NCBI RefSeq assembly: GCF_910596095.1
Contig: NC_056548.1
Coordinates: 4,179,151 to 4,243,150, forward strand
From: Thunnus maccoyii
Taxonomy: Eukaryota; Chordata; Actinopteri; Scombriformes; Scombridae
Direction: 5' to 3'
DNA: 64,000 nt
Positions 47,110 through 59,635 of the stretch are shown one piece after another (position 1 is the stretch's first letter; the number at the start of each line of letters is the position of its first letter). Position numbers and translations under genes: made by a program. The notes under the pieces were generated by a model. It was not told the origin of the DNA, did not search any database, and saw only the letters and a program-made list of their open reading frames with translations.

Positions 47110-48440
47110 ACGAGCAGGTTGGCACCTTGCATGGCAGCCTCTGCCATCAATTGGTCTCAATTCTTATACTTCTAGACCTAAGTGCAGCGTTGACCATGAC
47201 ATCCTAATCAATGGTCTTGAAAAGTGGGTCGGTCTTTCTGACTGTGTGTTAAACAGGCTCAAAACTTACATCAAAGGGAAAATGTTTTATATCAGCCTTG
47301 GAGATCATGTGTCTTAGAAATATGACAACTGCTATGGGGTTGCACAAGGGAGCTGTTTCGGTCTGTTATTATTCTCACTGTACATGCTGCCACTTGGTGA
47401 CATCATAGTTACGCCGATGATACACAACTGTACATATCCGTAGAACTGAATGATGCTGCAGCTATAAACTCCATGCCCAACTGTCTGTTAGTAATAAATA
47501 AATGGATGAGCAATAACTTCTTAAAATTAAATGAGAATAAAATTGAAATTCTTCTCGTTGGCCCCAAAACAAAAAGAGAATTGCTGTTTAATAATCCGGG
47601 AAATTAACTCCCTGGATTAAATCTGAGGTCACAAGTCTTGGTGTTATCTTAGATTCAGATCTAAACTTCAGTTCACACATCAACAAGGTGACGAAAACAT
47701 CATTTTTTAACCTTAGAAACATAGAAAAAGCACAACCATTTATAAATCAAAAAGATGCCTGAGAAACTAACTCATGCCTTCATCTCAAACAAGTTAGACT
47801 ACTGTAATGCACTTTTTATTGGCCTCCCGAAAAAAGTCACTGCGAGACTTCACCTCATCCAAAACTCTGCAGCTCGGCTATTAATAGTCATTTGTTAAAT
47901 TTCAGCTAATAATCATTTGATTTAATTGATGCTGATGTAAGCATGATATTTTGTAACGGCAACATTATTTAAGCTTTCTGTTAAAACAGTGGAGTAGGTT
48001 ACTGTCATTTTAAGAGATAAAGGTTCCTTGTGTTTTATTAGGGTGAACCTGTGGTTTTGAAAAGTTGAGGTTCAAGTAAAGACTGAGCGACACGGTTTTC
48101 TTACCGTAGTACAGTTTTCTGATTAGGAGAACTTGGCTTTGAATACTCCTGTAAGAAGATACTACAAACTGTGGAATAAATACTTGTTTTGTCCTTTTTT
48201 TTTTTTTTTTTTTTTTTTTCATCAGAGTCCTGTGAAAGTTTTCCCTCCTCAAGCTACCAGCCACATCATATTTTATTCTTTGATTATTATTCAATATGCA
48301 TTCTTATGTTACATTAATGTTTTTTTACATGCTTTTATGTTCTTTTTATTTCTTTTTCATGTGAAGCACTTGGTGCATGTAATTTCTTTTGTTGTAAAGC
48401 ACTTTGAGTAAAGTGCTTTAAATAAAGTAAATAAGTAATG
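47110..48440 (+). mobile_element. L2-like LINE remnant with 3' tail
   Basis: Plus-strand fragments in shifting frames resemble fish L2-type RT: LDLSAA near 47180, LLLFSLYMLPLGD at about 47367-47405, then LGVILDSDLNFSSHINKVTK at about 47637-47696 and LDYCNALFIGLP-like coding near 47800. The 3' part ends with gtaaagcactttgagtaaag and an AAATAAA tail. Numerous stops show it is inactive. A poly-T run (about 48197-48220) lies within it. Confidence 0.75.
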
Positions 48441-48715
48441 ATTAGTAATAAATCAAAAATAAAAAATTTGAAATGATATATGTGTATGTGTATGATTATT
48501 TAAATAAATGAACAGTATAAGGCTTAGTTCAGAATGCCAATGTCAAGGAATTTCTAATTTCCTTGCTCTGATTTGGCTGCTATTTTGTCTTCTTAATGTC
48601 CCCCTCCACTGGAAAATATGTTTTTCTTGTTGTTCCTTCAGTTGGATGTTTGAGCTTCACTGTACAGAATGATGTATGTGCAGAGTTCGACACTAGAAGG
48701 CTGTTTTCAATTTTA
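48441..48715. other. Probable dispersed repeat, left flank of the CACTA element
   Basis: Contains ccttcagttggatgtttgag and agaatgatgtatgtgcagag, which have the look of a dispersed fish repeat. No coding sequence seen. Confidence 0.4.
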
Positions 48716-49148
48716 CTGTAAAAAATACAGTACAAATCTGCCGCTTGTTTACAGCACTTAATTGTAATAAGTACGGTGAAGGCACTAACATTATTTTAAC
48801 GGTGGAAAACTGGGAGCTGGGTTGCCAAAATATTAATAATAAATACAGCTTACCCACTTGTGCCATTTTGGCAGAATAAATGTTGATGTCACTGTTAGCC
48901 TTTGTTTCAAACACATTTAACACATTGGGAAAAACAAATAGTTTTTAACATTCAACTTAAACTTAACCCTAATAAATATTAACACAATCACAATCAACCA
49001 CACAAATAACCTTGTTTGGCATAAAATTGTTTATTCCCATAACTTACAGTTCTCTGTGCCCCCATCAGTTAACATAAGCTGTTTGTTTGCCATTCTGAGT
49101 ATTTTGTACCAAATGTTCTTGTTCTCCTTAAACAATGATTGAATAGTA

Positions 49149-51000
49149 TTACCTTATACATGGAAAATTTGGCAGAAGTCCAAAGATTTCAACAGTCTTT
49201 CGGTATGGAAAATGCCCCAAAGTCCACAAACCATTGAAAGGGGTCAAAGGTGTTGCCTTTCTGTAGCTTGCAAAGTCAAAAAGGGGGCAGTACTGGACAT
49301 CAATAATCCAACCTGGCTTGAAGGAGTGTTGAACGAAGAAGGTCAGCTGCTTCAACCTTTGCTGGTTCCATTGTGAATCAGGAGCATCAGTGCAAGCACA
49401 GAGCTGTGAGAACAAAGGCAACATTAAGCAATTATAACTAATGAGTACCGATAGAATAAATGATTCAATTGATTTGTTACATGAAATTGCCACCAGTTCA
49501 GTGGGTGCATAGTCCATTAGCTGAAACACACTGCTGTGGTGGAACCTGAAGATGACAACTACAGTACACTGCTCAAACAAATAAAGTCAACATCAAAATA
49601 TAATTCCCAGTCAATCATACTTCTGTGAAATCAGCCTTTCAAGCTATAAAACAACACTGATTGTGAATCCAACAGGCAACAAGTAGAAATGACAGTTAAT
49701 AACCAAGACATGCCCTAAAATTGAATTATTCGGCAGGTGAGTTCCCCATATTACTTCTGTTTTCATTCTTTCTGGCTGATATTTTTGGTCACATTTGCAT
49801 TTTGACAGTGTCTCACCCCTGACAGCTACCATTAAGCAGTGTCTATCACCCACTGAAGTAGAGGTAATACTGATGGCACATCTTCAACCAGATAGGATGA
49901 AAAGAGAAATGGTCTGTGGACACGATCAGCAGTTTAACTACTTTTTGGGTGTCTTGGTTATTACCTGCTGCCTGTTAAATTTGCACAACAGACGGCAAAA
50001 TGGACTGCTGTTTCCTAACTGGGCAGGCTGATTTCACAGAATTATGACTGACTTTTTTGCATTGCGTTGTTTCAGTGTTCTTTACAGCCCCCACTGAGTC
50101 TGTGTGTGTGTGTGTGTGCCTCCTATACCTGCTGTCCACTGCCCTTCTGCAGCCTCTCGATCATCTCCTCAAACTGCATGGCCCTGAGCTCCTGTACTTC
50201 TGCAGCTGCTCCATCATGCCTCGTCTTCTGCATCCAGGGCGTAGCCTGGCTTCTCCGTATCGAGGGTGAAGGCTGCAACACGCACTCGCACGCAGCCGCA
50301 CGCACACACAGATAGAAAAGGTGGTCACACACACAAATATGATCACCCTCACACACATGCTGGCACTCGTTTACACACAGTTGTTCAGCGGTAGAAACAG
50401 GCGAAGGTGGTCACACACAAATGGCGTCAATTTCACACACAAATTGTTTGAGCTGTGTAATATTAACCACCACAATTATACAAAGCTGCCCTGTCTCACC
50501 TTGGACAGGAACTGATGGGTCAGCTGACAAGCCTCGTATCTTGGCCATAATGCAGAGGTGAGTTGGACGTTGTGGCTCGGCCTGGTAGGAAAGTGGGACA
50601 GGGGAGTTAACACAGGGAGTTTACAGTTTGCCTGTGGTGCACTGTTGTGCGAGAGGGCTCCAAGCAGCAAAGTGACAAAAGGCAACAGAGGGTTGTTTAC
50701 GTTTAGATTTTTTTTTCTTTTTTTAACCCCATCAACATAAAACATGTCATTGCACACACCCATACCATTAGGATGACACCCTCTTAATGACAGATCACTC
50801 AGATGAGTGGTTTGATAGTTATTTGTGGAACAGACAAACAACCCCACAAACCAACCAGCAAGAGGAGACACAGATATTCCTTGCAGTAATAGATCTAATG
50901 TGAGTGAACGCAAACTGCAAAGAACATTTTTACAATACCTTAGATAGCAGCTTTTTAGCCTGGGTCTTCCCTTGATCATCACAGGCAGAGGGTACTCAAT
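49149..51000 (-). other. 3' portion of the CACTA element, possible accessory ORF remains
   Basis: Minus-strand open stretches occur at 49149-49580 (143 aa, with a stretch HSFKPGWIIDVQYCPLFDFA), 50123-50356 (helical VQELRAMQFEEMIERLQKG) and 50476-50982. They could be exons of the second protein that many CACTA elements carry. I recognise no domain and cannot join them with confidence. A (TG)n run lies at about 50099-50119. Confidence 0.3.
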
Positions 51001-51775
51001 CCTCCTTAGTGGTCTTCACCTGTGCTGGCCTTTGGTAGTACATAGGAACATGTACAGGTTAACATCACAAAGACTAGACAAGAATTACACTAAAACCGAT
51101 ATTGCTCATACAACCATACAATTTATTTGAAACTGTTAATTCACAAAATTCTGCTCATTTGCTAGCCAACACTGGATTTATATAGCAACCTCTAGTTGAC
51201 AGTTGCATTGTCTAAATGAAATGAAAAATAAATGCCTTACCATCATGGTGGGCCTAGAGGCCTCCTGTGCGCTCTTGTCCTGTTAAACAAGGTAGGAGAT
51301 TGGCAAGGCATGAGGTCTTATACAGAGACAGACAGTAGGAAGATGGAGGCAAAATACAATGTAGGTAGACAGGCATTACAATACAATTTACAGATTAAGT
51401 TGAAGACAATGAAAAGCTGGTAAAATCAAAAGACTATAGTAAATATGATGGGAAAACAGTGCAAGATGTTGCAGGTTTTTTTTTTTTACCAATCATTTTC
51501 ATGTGTCTCAATACCATGGCTACCTTTCGAACACTCTTAACCATAGACTAGGAGTCAAACATTGTTCATTCATTAGTATTTTATTAAGTTTATATTCAGG
51601 GCCAACAAAGTTATGTAAAGCTATGTCTTATTTTGCAGATATTTGGTTGAACCAAATCATCATTCCCAGTGACAACAAATTGACCCCTCTTGTAAGTTAT
51701 CCCTTTGTACTGAACATCTGCTGTGATCTTAGCATTTGTCTCTGTGAAACCAAACTGCACCACTGCACTGTTAAT

Positions 51776-53926
51776 TTATTCAGAGTAAAGCTCAGAACAA
51801 AACGGTGAACAGTCCTTCATTTGCAAATCTTGAGGACCAACAGATCCAGCTGTAAGGTAAGCCTGTAACAACTGATGTTGGTTTGAAAGGGTGAGAGGCA
51901 GGTTTTTAAAATTCTTCAATTGTCTTGCACATCTTTTGAAGTAGCTATGCTTACTTTCAAAGCGCATAGCCCAGACCTTAATCAATGGGCCAAAATTTAA
52001 CATCAACCCTGGATAGTGGCGCAAGTAGTGATGTTTGGGTCTCAAGTTGGTTTCAGGAAATAGTGTCTCCCGAGAGTCCATGTATTCCTGAATGAGAGCA
52101 TCAAGGTAAGCAACCTGCGATCTTGAGATGCTCTGAGCACATGTGAAGTCAACTATGTCCTTCAATTGTAGGGTCAATTGCCATACATCGTCCTGTGGAT
52201 CTTGTACTCTGTCTCCAATGATCAGAGGCAAAAATCTCAAGAAGTTCCAATTCTGTATGGCATGACCGGACAGTTTCTGTGTTTTAGGATTGACTTCACA
52301 CGGCTTGGAGGAGGCATCTGTGTTTTTGAATTGGAACTGTTTAATCCGCCTGTTCAATTGAGGGTATGTGAACCATTTTCTTTTTTTCACAAAGTACTTC
52401 AGATACAGTGCCACGTCATAGGAGAGGACACCCTCAAAGACATCATGTCCAAGACAAGGAGGCAAGCCAGGAAGACACAGGAAGTCAGTCTGAAATTCAG
52501 AACGAGAAATTAGACAGTATCTGCAAAAATGTTCTGATGAGCTTAAGTTTTCAGTGAACCCTCCAATGCAATGTGAGCCAAGATTGTCTCCAACAATGCA
52601 GTAGAGAGTTCCTTTAAAAACAGATTCATCAGCTGTTATCCCACTCTCCTCTAACATTTTCACCAACTCAGAGAAAACTTTGGCATGGCCAAATTCTGTA
52701 AAATCCTTTTCTCTACAGAGTAGCACCAGCTGCATGTGGTCGACGGTTGATCGCATATGGGGGGGCAAATTTAGTAGGGAGAAATACACAGCCAGAAGTT
52801 TGTGTCTCCTTTTAGCTGAACCCAAGGGGTTCACAACCTCAAAGGCATCTTGGCACAAAATCAACTTAAGGCAAGCTGGAAAATCCTGAAAGAAAGTGTT
52901 CGATTTAAACACCTTGCCATCACAGCAATCACTGAGAATGTCTGGAGAATTTTCTGGAGGATTTTCTGACATCAGTCCCTTCCAAAACCCTGATGTGAGC
53001 ATATTCTTCAGTGTCTCCAAGATTGGAACATAGTAGGCAAATCGCTTCTCTCTGTTTTCATCTCTGCCCAAAAACAGTTGCTTGGGCTCCACAAAGTTAA
53101 ACATTTCTCTAAAACACTTAGTCCTAGAGAAGGCTGTTCTCATTGGGCCAGTGTGGCAAGCTGAGAACACGTCTGATTCCTTCACAGCATCACATACTTT
53201 TCCTCTGACTTCGTCTGATACCAGTGTTTGCAGAAGTACATTTAGCCTGCTCAATGTATGTGTCTGCCCCAACTCATGAATGTTCTGCATCTCTTCCACT
53301 ATGATCTGGATAGTAGAGGTTGGAACTAAATATTGCCCTTGTAACTTTGCGTACAACAAACACACATTTCTGAGATACAGATCCTCAAAACCACTGTGTT
53401 CTAAAGTGTCTTCATTATTCGAGAGACAACCTGGTCGCTCTGTAGTTACAGTGGTGCTTGTGGAGGGACACGAGTCAACAAAATGTGTTGACCTACCGCT
53501 ACCACATGAGCTGTTGATGACATTGACAGGGCAGTCCCTGTGCCTTCTAGACATATGGGCAGTGAAGGTAGATTTTACAGTGAACACCATTTTACATCCT
53601 GCCACTGGGCAGTTCACTGGACATCCCCCATCTATGTGCTCCTTTAGATGTGCAACCAACCCTTTCACGCCATTACACTGGCACTCACAAAGTGAAACTG
53701 TGCATTTCAAGGATTCCATAGTGAAGCCTTGTGAAGACACTGATTTGCCAGTATGATGGCGATAGTAGTGAGCCTTTAAGGAAACATACTTGGCAAACAC
53801 ACACTTACAACCAACTTCAACACATTTGAAAACTGTGCGGGGTTCATTGCGATGCAGTTGGCAATGCAAAACATACGCCTTCAATGACTCAAGAGACAAA
53901 CCACAAATGCAACATGAATAGGACAT
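51776..53926 (-). CDS. CACTA/EnSpm-like transposase with N-terminal C2H2 zinc fingers, 716 aa, intact
   Basis: An uninterrupted ORF from ATG at 53926. Residues 1-130 contain Cys/His-rich C2H2 fingers (CCICGLSLESLKAYVLHCQL; HYYRHH; CPVAGCKMVFTVKSTFTAHM). Later blocks match animal TNP2-type proteins: LYCIVGDNLGSHCIGGFTEN with a nearby SEHFCRYCLI finger, then LPPCLGHDVFEGVLSYDVAL, a WFTYPQLNRRIKQF segment, and PKHHYLRHYPGLMLNFGPLI followed by WAMRFESKHSYFKRCARQLK. These conserved Asp/His/Glu-containing blocks are the probable catalytic region of the DDE-type enzyme; individual catalytic residues were not assigned. It would bind its element's ends and catalyse cut-and-paste transposition in the nucleus. 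An intact frame suggests recent activity or co-option. Family assignment rests on remembered motif order. Confidence 0.8.
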   Translation of the reverse strand: MSYSCCICGLSLESLKAYVLHCQLHRNEPRTVFKCVEVGCKCVFAKYVSLKAHYYRHHTGKSVSSQGFTMESLKCTVSLCECQCNGVKGLVAHLKEHIDGGCPVNCPVAGCKMVFTVKSTFTAHMSRRHRDCPVNVINSSCGSGRSTHFVDSCPSTSTTVTTERPGCLSNNEDTLEHSGFEDLYLRNVCLLYAKLQGQYLVPTSTIQIIVEEMQNIHELGQTHTLSRLNVLLQTLVSDEVRGKVCDAVKESDVFSACHTGPMRTAFSRTKCFREMFNFVEPKQLFLGRDENREKRFAYYVPILETLKNMLTSGFWKGLMSENPPENSPDILSDCCDGKVFKSNTFFQDFPACLKLILCQDAFEVVNPLGSAKRRHKLLAVYFSLLNLPPHMRSTVDHMQLVLLCREKDFTEFGHAKVFSELVKMLEESGITADESVFKGTLYCIVGDNLGSHCIGGFTENLSSSEHFCRYCLISRSEFQTDFLCLPGLPPCLGHDVFEGVLSYDVALYLKYFVKKRKWFTYPQLNRRIKQFQFKNTDASSKPCEVNPKTQKLSGHAIQNWNFLRFLPLIIGDRVQDPQDDVWQLTLQLKDIVDFTCAQSISRSQVAYLDALIQEYMDSRETLFPETNLRPKHHYLRHYPGLMLNFGPLIKVWAMRFESKHSYFKRCARQLKNFKNLPLTLSNQHQLLQAYLTAGSVGPQDLQMKDCSPFCSELYSE

Positions 53927-54069
53927 AGTGAAGTCATCAATGAAAACAACATTAGCCTATCTGAACTACTTATTCACCTTGCCTTAGTTGCTCTTTGCTG
54001 GCAGCAGCATGGCTATTCTCATATTACAGCCCATATACTCATATAGGCTACAGTCCTCTCAAATCTGAG

Positions 54070-54300
54070 GGGGAAAAACTTACAATTCACTCTCCAAACA
54101 AAATAAAAAGTAATGCAATATTTGGGAAGATGCAATAGTAACTTCACAGCAATGCAATCATTTTCTGCCTCAAATTTAACTGAGGGAAAAAAAAACTTAC
54201 AATTCACTCCCCCAAACAAAAGACAAGGTAATGCAATATTTGGGAAAATGCAATAGTAACTTCACAACTTCAATCATTTTCTGCCTCAAATTTAGCTGAA
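54070..54300. repeat. 117-bp tandem repeat in the CACTA element
   Basis: aaaacttacaattcactc ... ttctgcctcaaattta occurs twice in a row (offset 117 bp), with weaker copies near 54428-54530 and 54925-55015. Such arrays near CACTA ends usually serve as transposase binding sites. Confidence 0.75.
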
Positions 54301-55015
54301 ATTTAACGGACCCCCCTCCCCCAACCGCATGCACAGAAACTAGCAACTAGCATGTAACTATTTTGCACTTTGCTGTCAGCAGGAAGCCTATTTTCATAAC
54401 AGCACTCTCTAACAAAAAATCTGAGCAAAAAAACTTTTAATTTACTCCAAACAAAATAAAAATTAAGCAAATGTCGGACAGATGGAATAACTCCACAGCA
54501 ATAATATCTATTTCTACCTCACATAACCTACTACGCATTCACACGGAACACTTCTAGTATGAGACTGGAAAGCGTGGGGAAAACGAGCTAGGAAAAAGCC
54601 CCTCTCTCAACCGCTAATCAACCCAACTGAGTTCTCAACGCAAACGCCACCTTTACATATCTACTCAACAACATTTAGCAAGGTCTCACCAGTCGGCGAA
54701 TATGCCATTCAGTGCATTCAGTGGAGAAAATAAACCAGGCAGAGTTAACTTCCTGGCGCCGAAACAGAAATCCTGCTGTCTCCACCACTCAATAAACTGC
54801 AAAACAGTAACCCAAGCAAGCTGCTAGTTAGCTGCACTTTGCAGGCAACAGCGAAGCTAATACTCTCCCCACTCGGTGATAACAACCCCCGCTGATAACA
54901 AAAATAACAAAAAAGAGTCACACCTGCTCCAAACATATGGAAGCCTATACTTAACTTGGGGATAACTCCACAGCAATGTTATCTACCGGTATTTCTGCCT
55001 CACACTTAACCTAGC

Positions 55016-55952
55016 TGCTACTCTGCATGTCGAAAATGTGTGTTCAATTGGAATAATCCACAAGTACGAGAGGACAGCGAGGCCAAAAAGCAAGCAAGCA
55101 TGCATCCCCAGAAACTTTTCACCGCGCCACTTTTACGTTAACATTCCACAACACAATTGGGCAATGTCTTACCAGTCGACGAAATCTCCCAAATGCAGAA
55201 AATAAACCTGCAACATAAAAACGGACTGTGTTAAAACCCAAATAGTGGAAATAGCCTACTCTATCCACCACTCGGTAACCAAGCAAAAGCGTTGGCTAAT
55301 GAAATCGGATATCGTTTCGGTGCACAGGATGGATTAGCAATTCTCAATCAGAGCGAGATTTCGATTAAGACGTTACTAAGCATGCAGATAAAAACAAACG
55401 TGATTGACATGTCATGACCATCTTGGTTACACTTGAAGTTGCAGGTCTAATCGAAGCATAAGCTTAATACAGTTGTAAAGTAATGTTTTCATCAACACAT
55501 GGCCAAAAATCTAAATGCTAAGCACTTGTCACTAGGCAGCGAATTTAGCTAGTAATCTGTACACACGAGACGCGTCTAAATATTACACCACTCATTCATA
55601 ACTTCGGTTAGAATGAACTCTTCAATGTGTTGAATTGACGTTTTCATATGTTTTATGATTTCACCAATCATGACGACATACCTTACCTTGTGCAGAGATC
55701 GATTTCGTCCAAGTGTGTGCAGAGGCTTTCTGGTCTTGCCCCGGAAGATGAATAGATTCAAAACCAGGAAGATGAATATATTCAAAATTCATTGATTCAA
55801 TAGGCCTGCAAATAGGCCTATTTGGCCAGGGTGATCATAGATATACCACCGTCCATGAGGGTGATGCCTAAAGGATAACACATCCATCCGTTCATCCATC
55901 CATAGCTCTTTCACACACTCATTAATTGATCATTAATATGCTGAGTAGTGCA

Positions 55953-55990
<38 letters not shown>

Positions 55991-56090
55991 ATTAAGCCTT
56001 TGTGTTTGTTTTATAGCTTATAGGGTCTTATTGACTTTTAATGGGTAAATTTTGTATTTATTATTGAAGAAAACTGATTTATACTGTTCA
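55016..56090. other. Right part of the CACTA element, non-coding
   Basis: No protein motif recognised. A (GT)n run lies at about 55957-55988. The ORF 55576-55785 (minus) is not family-like. Confidence 0.5.
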
Positions 56091-56217
56091 GGGTGGTATA
56101 TTCTTTTACAGTGTTCTACCGTTTCAAAAACTGTGTTAAACCTTTTTTCGATTTACAGTTTTGAACTGTTGCAGTTTCACAGTTTTCCACTGTGAAATCT
56201 ACGGATATTTTTTACAG

Positions 56218-59200
56218 ACTGGTCAGCCAGATGTTACACACTGATTCCAGGTTTATACAGTGGAATTGTTTGTAATAAAACAGCTCCTCTGGATCAATCA
56301 TGAGCTCCATCAGAGCTGTTGGGACATTTTTATTTCAAGTAGCTAAAAGTCCAAGATAAGTCTGTCATTAGGCACAAAATGACATTTCAGTTTGAGGACA
56401 TTTTGGGTAAACAGCTGCATGTATTTATGACACTCAAGTAAGATGGCGATGATGAATGTCGATAGTGTCTGACTATCATGTCACGTTCAGGTGATCACAG
56501 ACCGATTTAAAGTGTATGTGTTGAATATAATAATATGAAGAAATTCATCGCATTGCTCGATGACATCGATCAGTTTAAAGTGGACCAGCGTTCACTTTTC
56601 GAGGAACATCGAAAATCATGTGTAGGTATCCTTTAATCGTGGATTGTTTAAGTTTAAGAGGGCAGCATTTTATCTAAAATGTCAGGATATCAGTCTGATA
56701 TGAAATAATGTCGAATAACTTTATTTTAAATTGTACTTTCGCTGAAGGAAACAAACAACATAACTAAGAAAAGGGGATGTGATGAACTAAATCGGGGAGA
56801 GACACTGGTTTCTGTTGACTTGTTACATCTTTGGGCTGCAGCAGTTGACACTCGTGACTCAGTGTGTTTCACCCTTTAAAGGTATTGTAACTACGCTTTA
56901 TATACTTTAATGAATCTTCTTGCCAGCCTTAATATATCGTACTTAGGATTTAGCAGAAGGCTACAGTAGAAATCAACCATTAAAGTGTAACAGATTATTT
57001 TCTTTTTCAGCAGTATTCCTACAACCGTATTTCCGTTATTCGTCAAATCGAAGGGGAAGAAATATGGCGCAGCATAAAATAGACGGATACAGGTCATGAA
57101 TGTATTAAGGATGCAGACCGTAAAGTTATTTTTACGGCGAGCAGAGGTTGTCTCCAGTGTTTCAGGCTTTTCTACACTTTTCAGCACATAGATTTGTCCA
57201 TAATACAATCTTGCAGAGAACGCACAAGTTTGTGTGGCTTTAGTGAGCAGAGGTGCACACAGAGCTCTCCAGAATCACAAATCAACTTTCGTGTATTTTT
57301 CCTCTTTTACTTCTCGCTAGTATTTCGCATCTATTATGTAACATATTGAAATGTCAAAAATCAGCGGTTAATGTGATTCAGGTCTGTAACGGGGTAGAAT
57401 AATGTCTGTTCATGTGTCACTGAATGTAATCCAGGATCTTGAGGCTGTGTGATTATTTCTTTTGAGTTTGTGAAATACCTGCAGCATCACACGGCAGCAG
57501 AATCATGTGAGTCTCCAAAGTGAGAGAGATGCTGTGCGCATTTACGCACGACGCACAGCAGCGGTGACTTCATAAACACGCCAACAAGATCGATCAGAAT
57601 CTAACGATAATTAATGTTACGTTTTTCCGTCACATCCGACAAGTCAGCTATTAGGCTACACACAGATTCAATGCTTATACAGTGAAAGTGGAATAAAGCA
57701 GCTCTTCTAAAATAGTATTTTGGTGTCCTATAAGATAATTGTTGTGTGATTGGGCAGATAAGCAGATCATATCATTACGTTATTATTGTGTTCTGGGACT
57801 TGATGGTCGCAGATGTGAAGAAAAGGTTATGAACTAAATCTAGAAGAGATGCTGCTTTCTATTGACTTGTTACATCGTTGTTCTTCAGCAGTTGATTTTC
57901 ACTCCTGTGACGCAGTGTGTTTCACCCTTTAAATGTATTGTAACTACGCTTTATATATTTTAATGAATCTTACTGCCAGCCCTACAACAGTATTTGCTTT
58001 AATAAAGCTTCAGTGTCACTTGTCCGAGTAGTGCTGCGTCTTCTGCGCCAAGCGGTAACAAGGGTGAGAAACAGGAACCGAAGTCATAGAGGACAAGATA
58101 TACGATGAGTTGAGTGGCATTCATGCTTTACCAAAAGTGTTGTCTAACAAAGAGACATGACTTTAAGAATGTGAACACACTGGTCGGTTTTGCAAATGTA
58201 CGTCTGGATAACCGCCCCGCCTCCGTTAAAGAGCAATTAGTTAGAGGTTAGATTCAAATCTAGTCTTCTGTTATTTATGCAAAACTGTAAATTGGAATAA
58301 TTCACCACGCTTATTTTGCGAGAAAACTTGTATAGGCCTACTGGTTTCTGTCAACGCTTCAAGTTAGCACTGGTCATCTGGCAGCACCATGACAACCTGT
58401 ATAATGAGAACTGTTCTCTATAGAGCTTCCACTGCCTGGAATCTGCTCCACAGACATAAAACACATCAAAAGTACATTTTCTTTCAAAAAATCAAAGAAT
58501 TTAACAAAGATGTTACTTTTAATTATTGCTGTTTTGAAACCTATTTGATTATTTTTTATTTTCCCTTTATTTCTATCTTGACAATTTTGTTTTTGTTTGT
58601 TTTGTAAGTTTGTATTGTCCACCTGTCACTCATTTTCTAATCTCAACATTTGTCTTATTTAGCTTTTTCTTGTTTTATTATTTTGATTTGTTTGTTTTAT
58701 AGTTGTTGTTGGACCCCTGGAAAACTAGCTACCACTTTGTGGAAGCTAATGAGGATCCAAATAAAGAATAAAGTCAGAGTTCAGTACTGAATGAATCCAC
58801 ATATAATTCACTCATATTTAGAAAGTCTACAGTTTACAGTTTTTTTTTAGCTTATTTTATTTTGAAGTTAATATTGCTTCTTGAAATACAGTCAACATAA
58901 TAATTTGTGCCGTGTTGGATTTTACACACACTGTCAGATCAGTGTACACAACATGTTTTAAAAGTTGTCATGCTAGCATTAATTGCAGAAATAGCAGTTA
59001 TTTGATTAACTGATAACTGCTCTCAGCCCTCATGTACTCAGTGACTAGTGAGGAAACGCAGAGAAGCTGTGTCTGACTGACAGCTGATCAAATGTGTAGA
59101 AAAAACACAGATTCTGATTGATCCTGTTGGTGTGTTAATGAAGTTATTACTGCTGGTAAAGACAAATGAACTCAGGTCATCTAGTGGTCACATCAGGCAG

Positions 59201-59420
59201 TGCAGAGTCTGACATGACAACACAAAATGGACACAAACCGAAGTACATTCATGGTGTCAGTGAACTTCATAGACACAATAAGACAAGATTTATTTCTGTA
59301 GGGAAGGTGGGCTGATAATTACAACTCATTAACACCAACATTCATGAACTCATGAACTGGGTTTCTGTCTGCCATTTTACTTATAATAGTTGAGTGTGTT
59401 TGTGTGCAAGTGTATGCTTG
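56218..59420. repeat. Further copies of the 24-30 kb repeat unit
   Basis: Starts at actggtcagccagatgttac, the sequence also found at 26849. It then follows the same landmark order: aagatggcgatgatgaatgt at 56440, aggtattgtaactacgcttt at 56880, ttctttttcagcag at 57000, cgatcagaatctaacgataa at 57590, and a partial second round at 57930. As at 30.6 kb, it ends in a start exon (59423). A LINE 3' end (58386-58775) is inserted in it. Confidence 0.78.
58386..58775 (+). mobile_element. LINE 3'-end fragment
   Basis: Encodes RTVLYRASTAWNLLHRHKTH, resembling the last residues of a LINE ORF2. The 3' UTR ends ttgtggaagctaatgaggat and ccaaataaagaataaag, a tail widespread in fish LINEs. Confidence 0.65.
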
Positions 59421-59511
59421 CAATGAATGAGTGTGAGGAGACAGAGGAGGGGGTCCATCCCTCTGAAACCCCTCTGTGTGGACAACATGACAACCAGACC
59501 AAAGCTCAGAG
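59410..59511 (+). pseudogene. Orphan start-type exon 5
   Basis: ATG at 59423 encodes MNECEETEEGVHPSETPLCG, then QHDNQTKAQR, with an intact GTGAGA donor. Its acceptor differs from the other copies (gtgtgcaagtgt instead of gtgtgcaggtgt), moving the AG by one base. The following intron is cut at about 59582, after cctgagtca, and no module or terminal exon follows on the plus strand up to 64 kb. It is probably a non-functional duplicate. Confidence 0.6.
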
Positions 59512-59635
59512 GTGAGATGAGGATCTCTGACTGTTTAAAATGACTTTTTCTCTGTGAGATTTCTCCTGTTTGCTCCTGAGTCACAAATCAGCAGCAACAT
59601 TACTCTACCATCTTTAGTCAAAGTTACATCTATTT

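Larger units (their letters stand above)
48716..56217 (-). mobile_element. 7.5-kb CACTA/EnSpm-type DNA transposon
   Basis: The ends are inverted: left CTGTAAAAAATACAG at 48716 and right tattttttacag at 56217 (12 matching bases). The left subterminal region contains aaaactgggagctgggttgcc, a motif of fish CACTA MITEs. It encodes the transposase at 51776-53926 on the minus strand, and carries subterminal tandem repeats at 54.07-54.3 kb and further diverged copies to about 55.0 kb. The right end lies inside a copy of the 24-30 kb repeat unit. The outer CA of a canonical CACTG end is not intact on either side, so exact borders and target duplication remain uncertain. Confidence 0.7.

Noticed and set aside
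52178..53756. Plus-strand ORFs of 65-158 codons over the transposase
   Set aside because: Antisense shadows of the 716-codon transposase frame.
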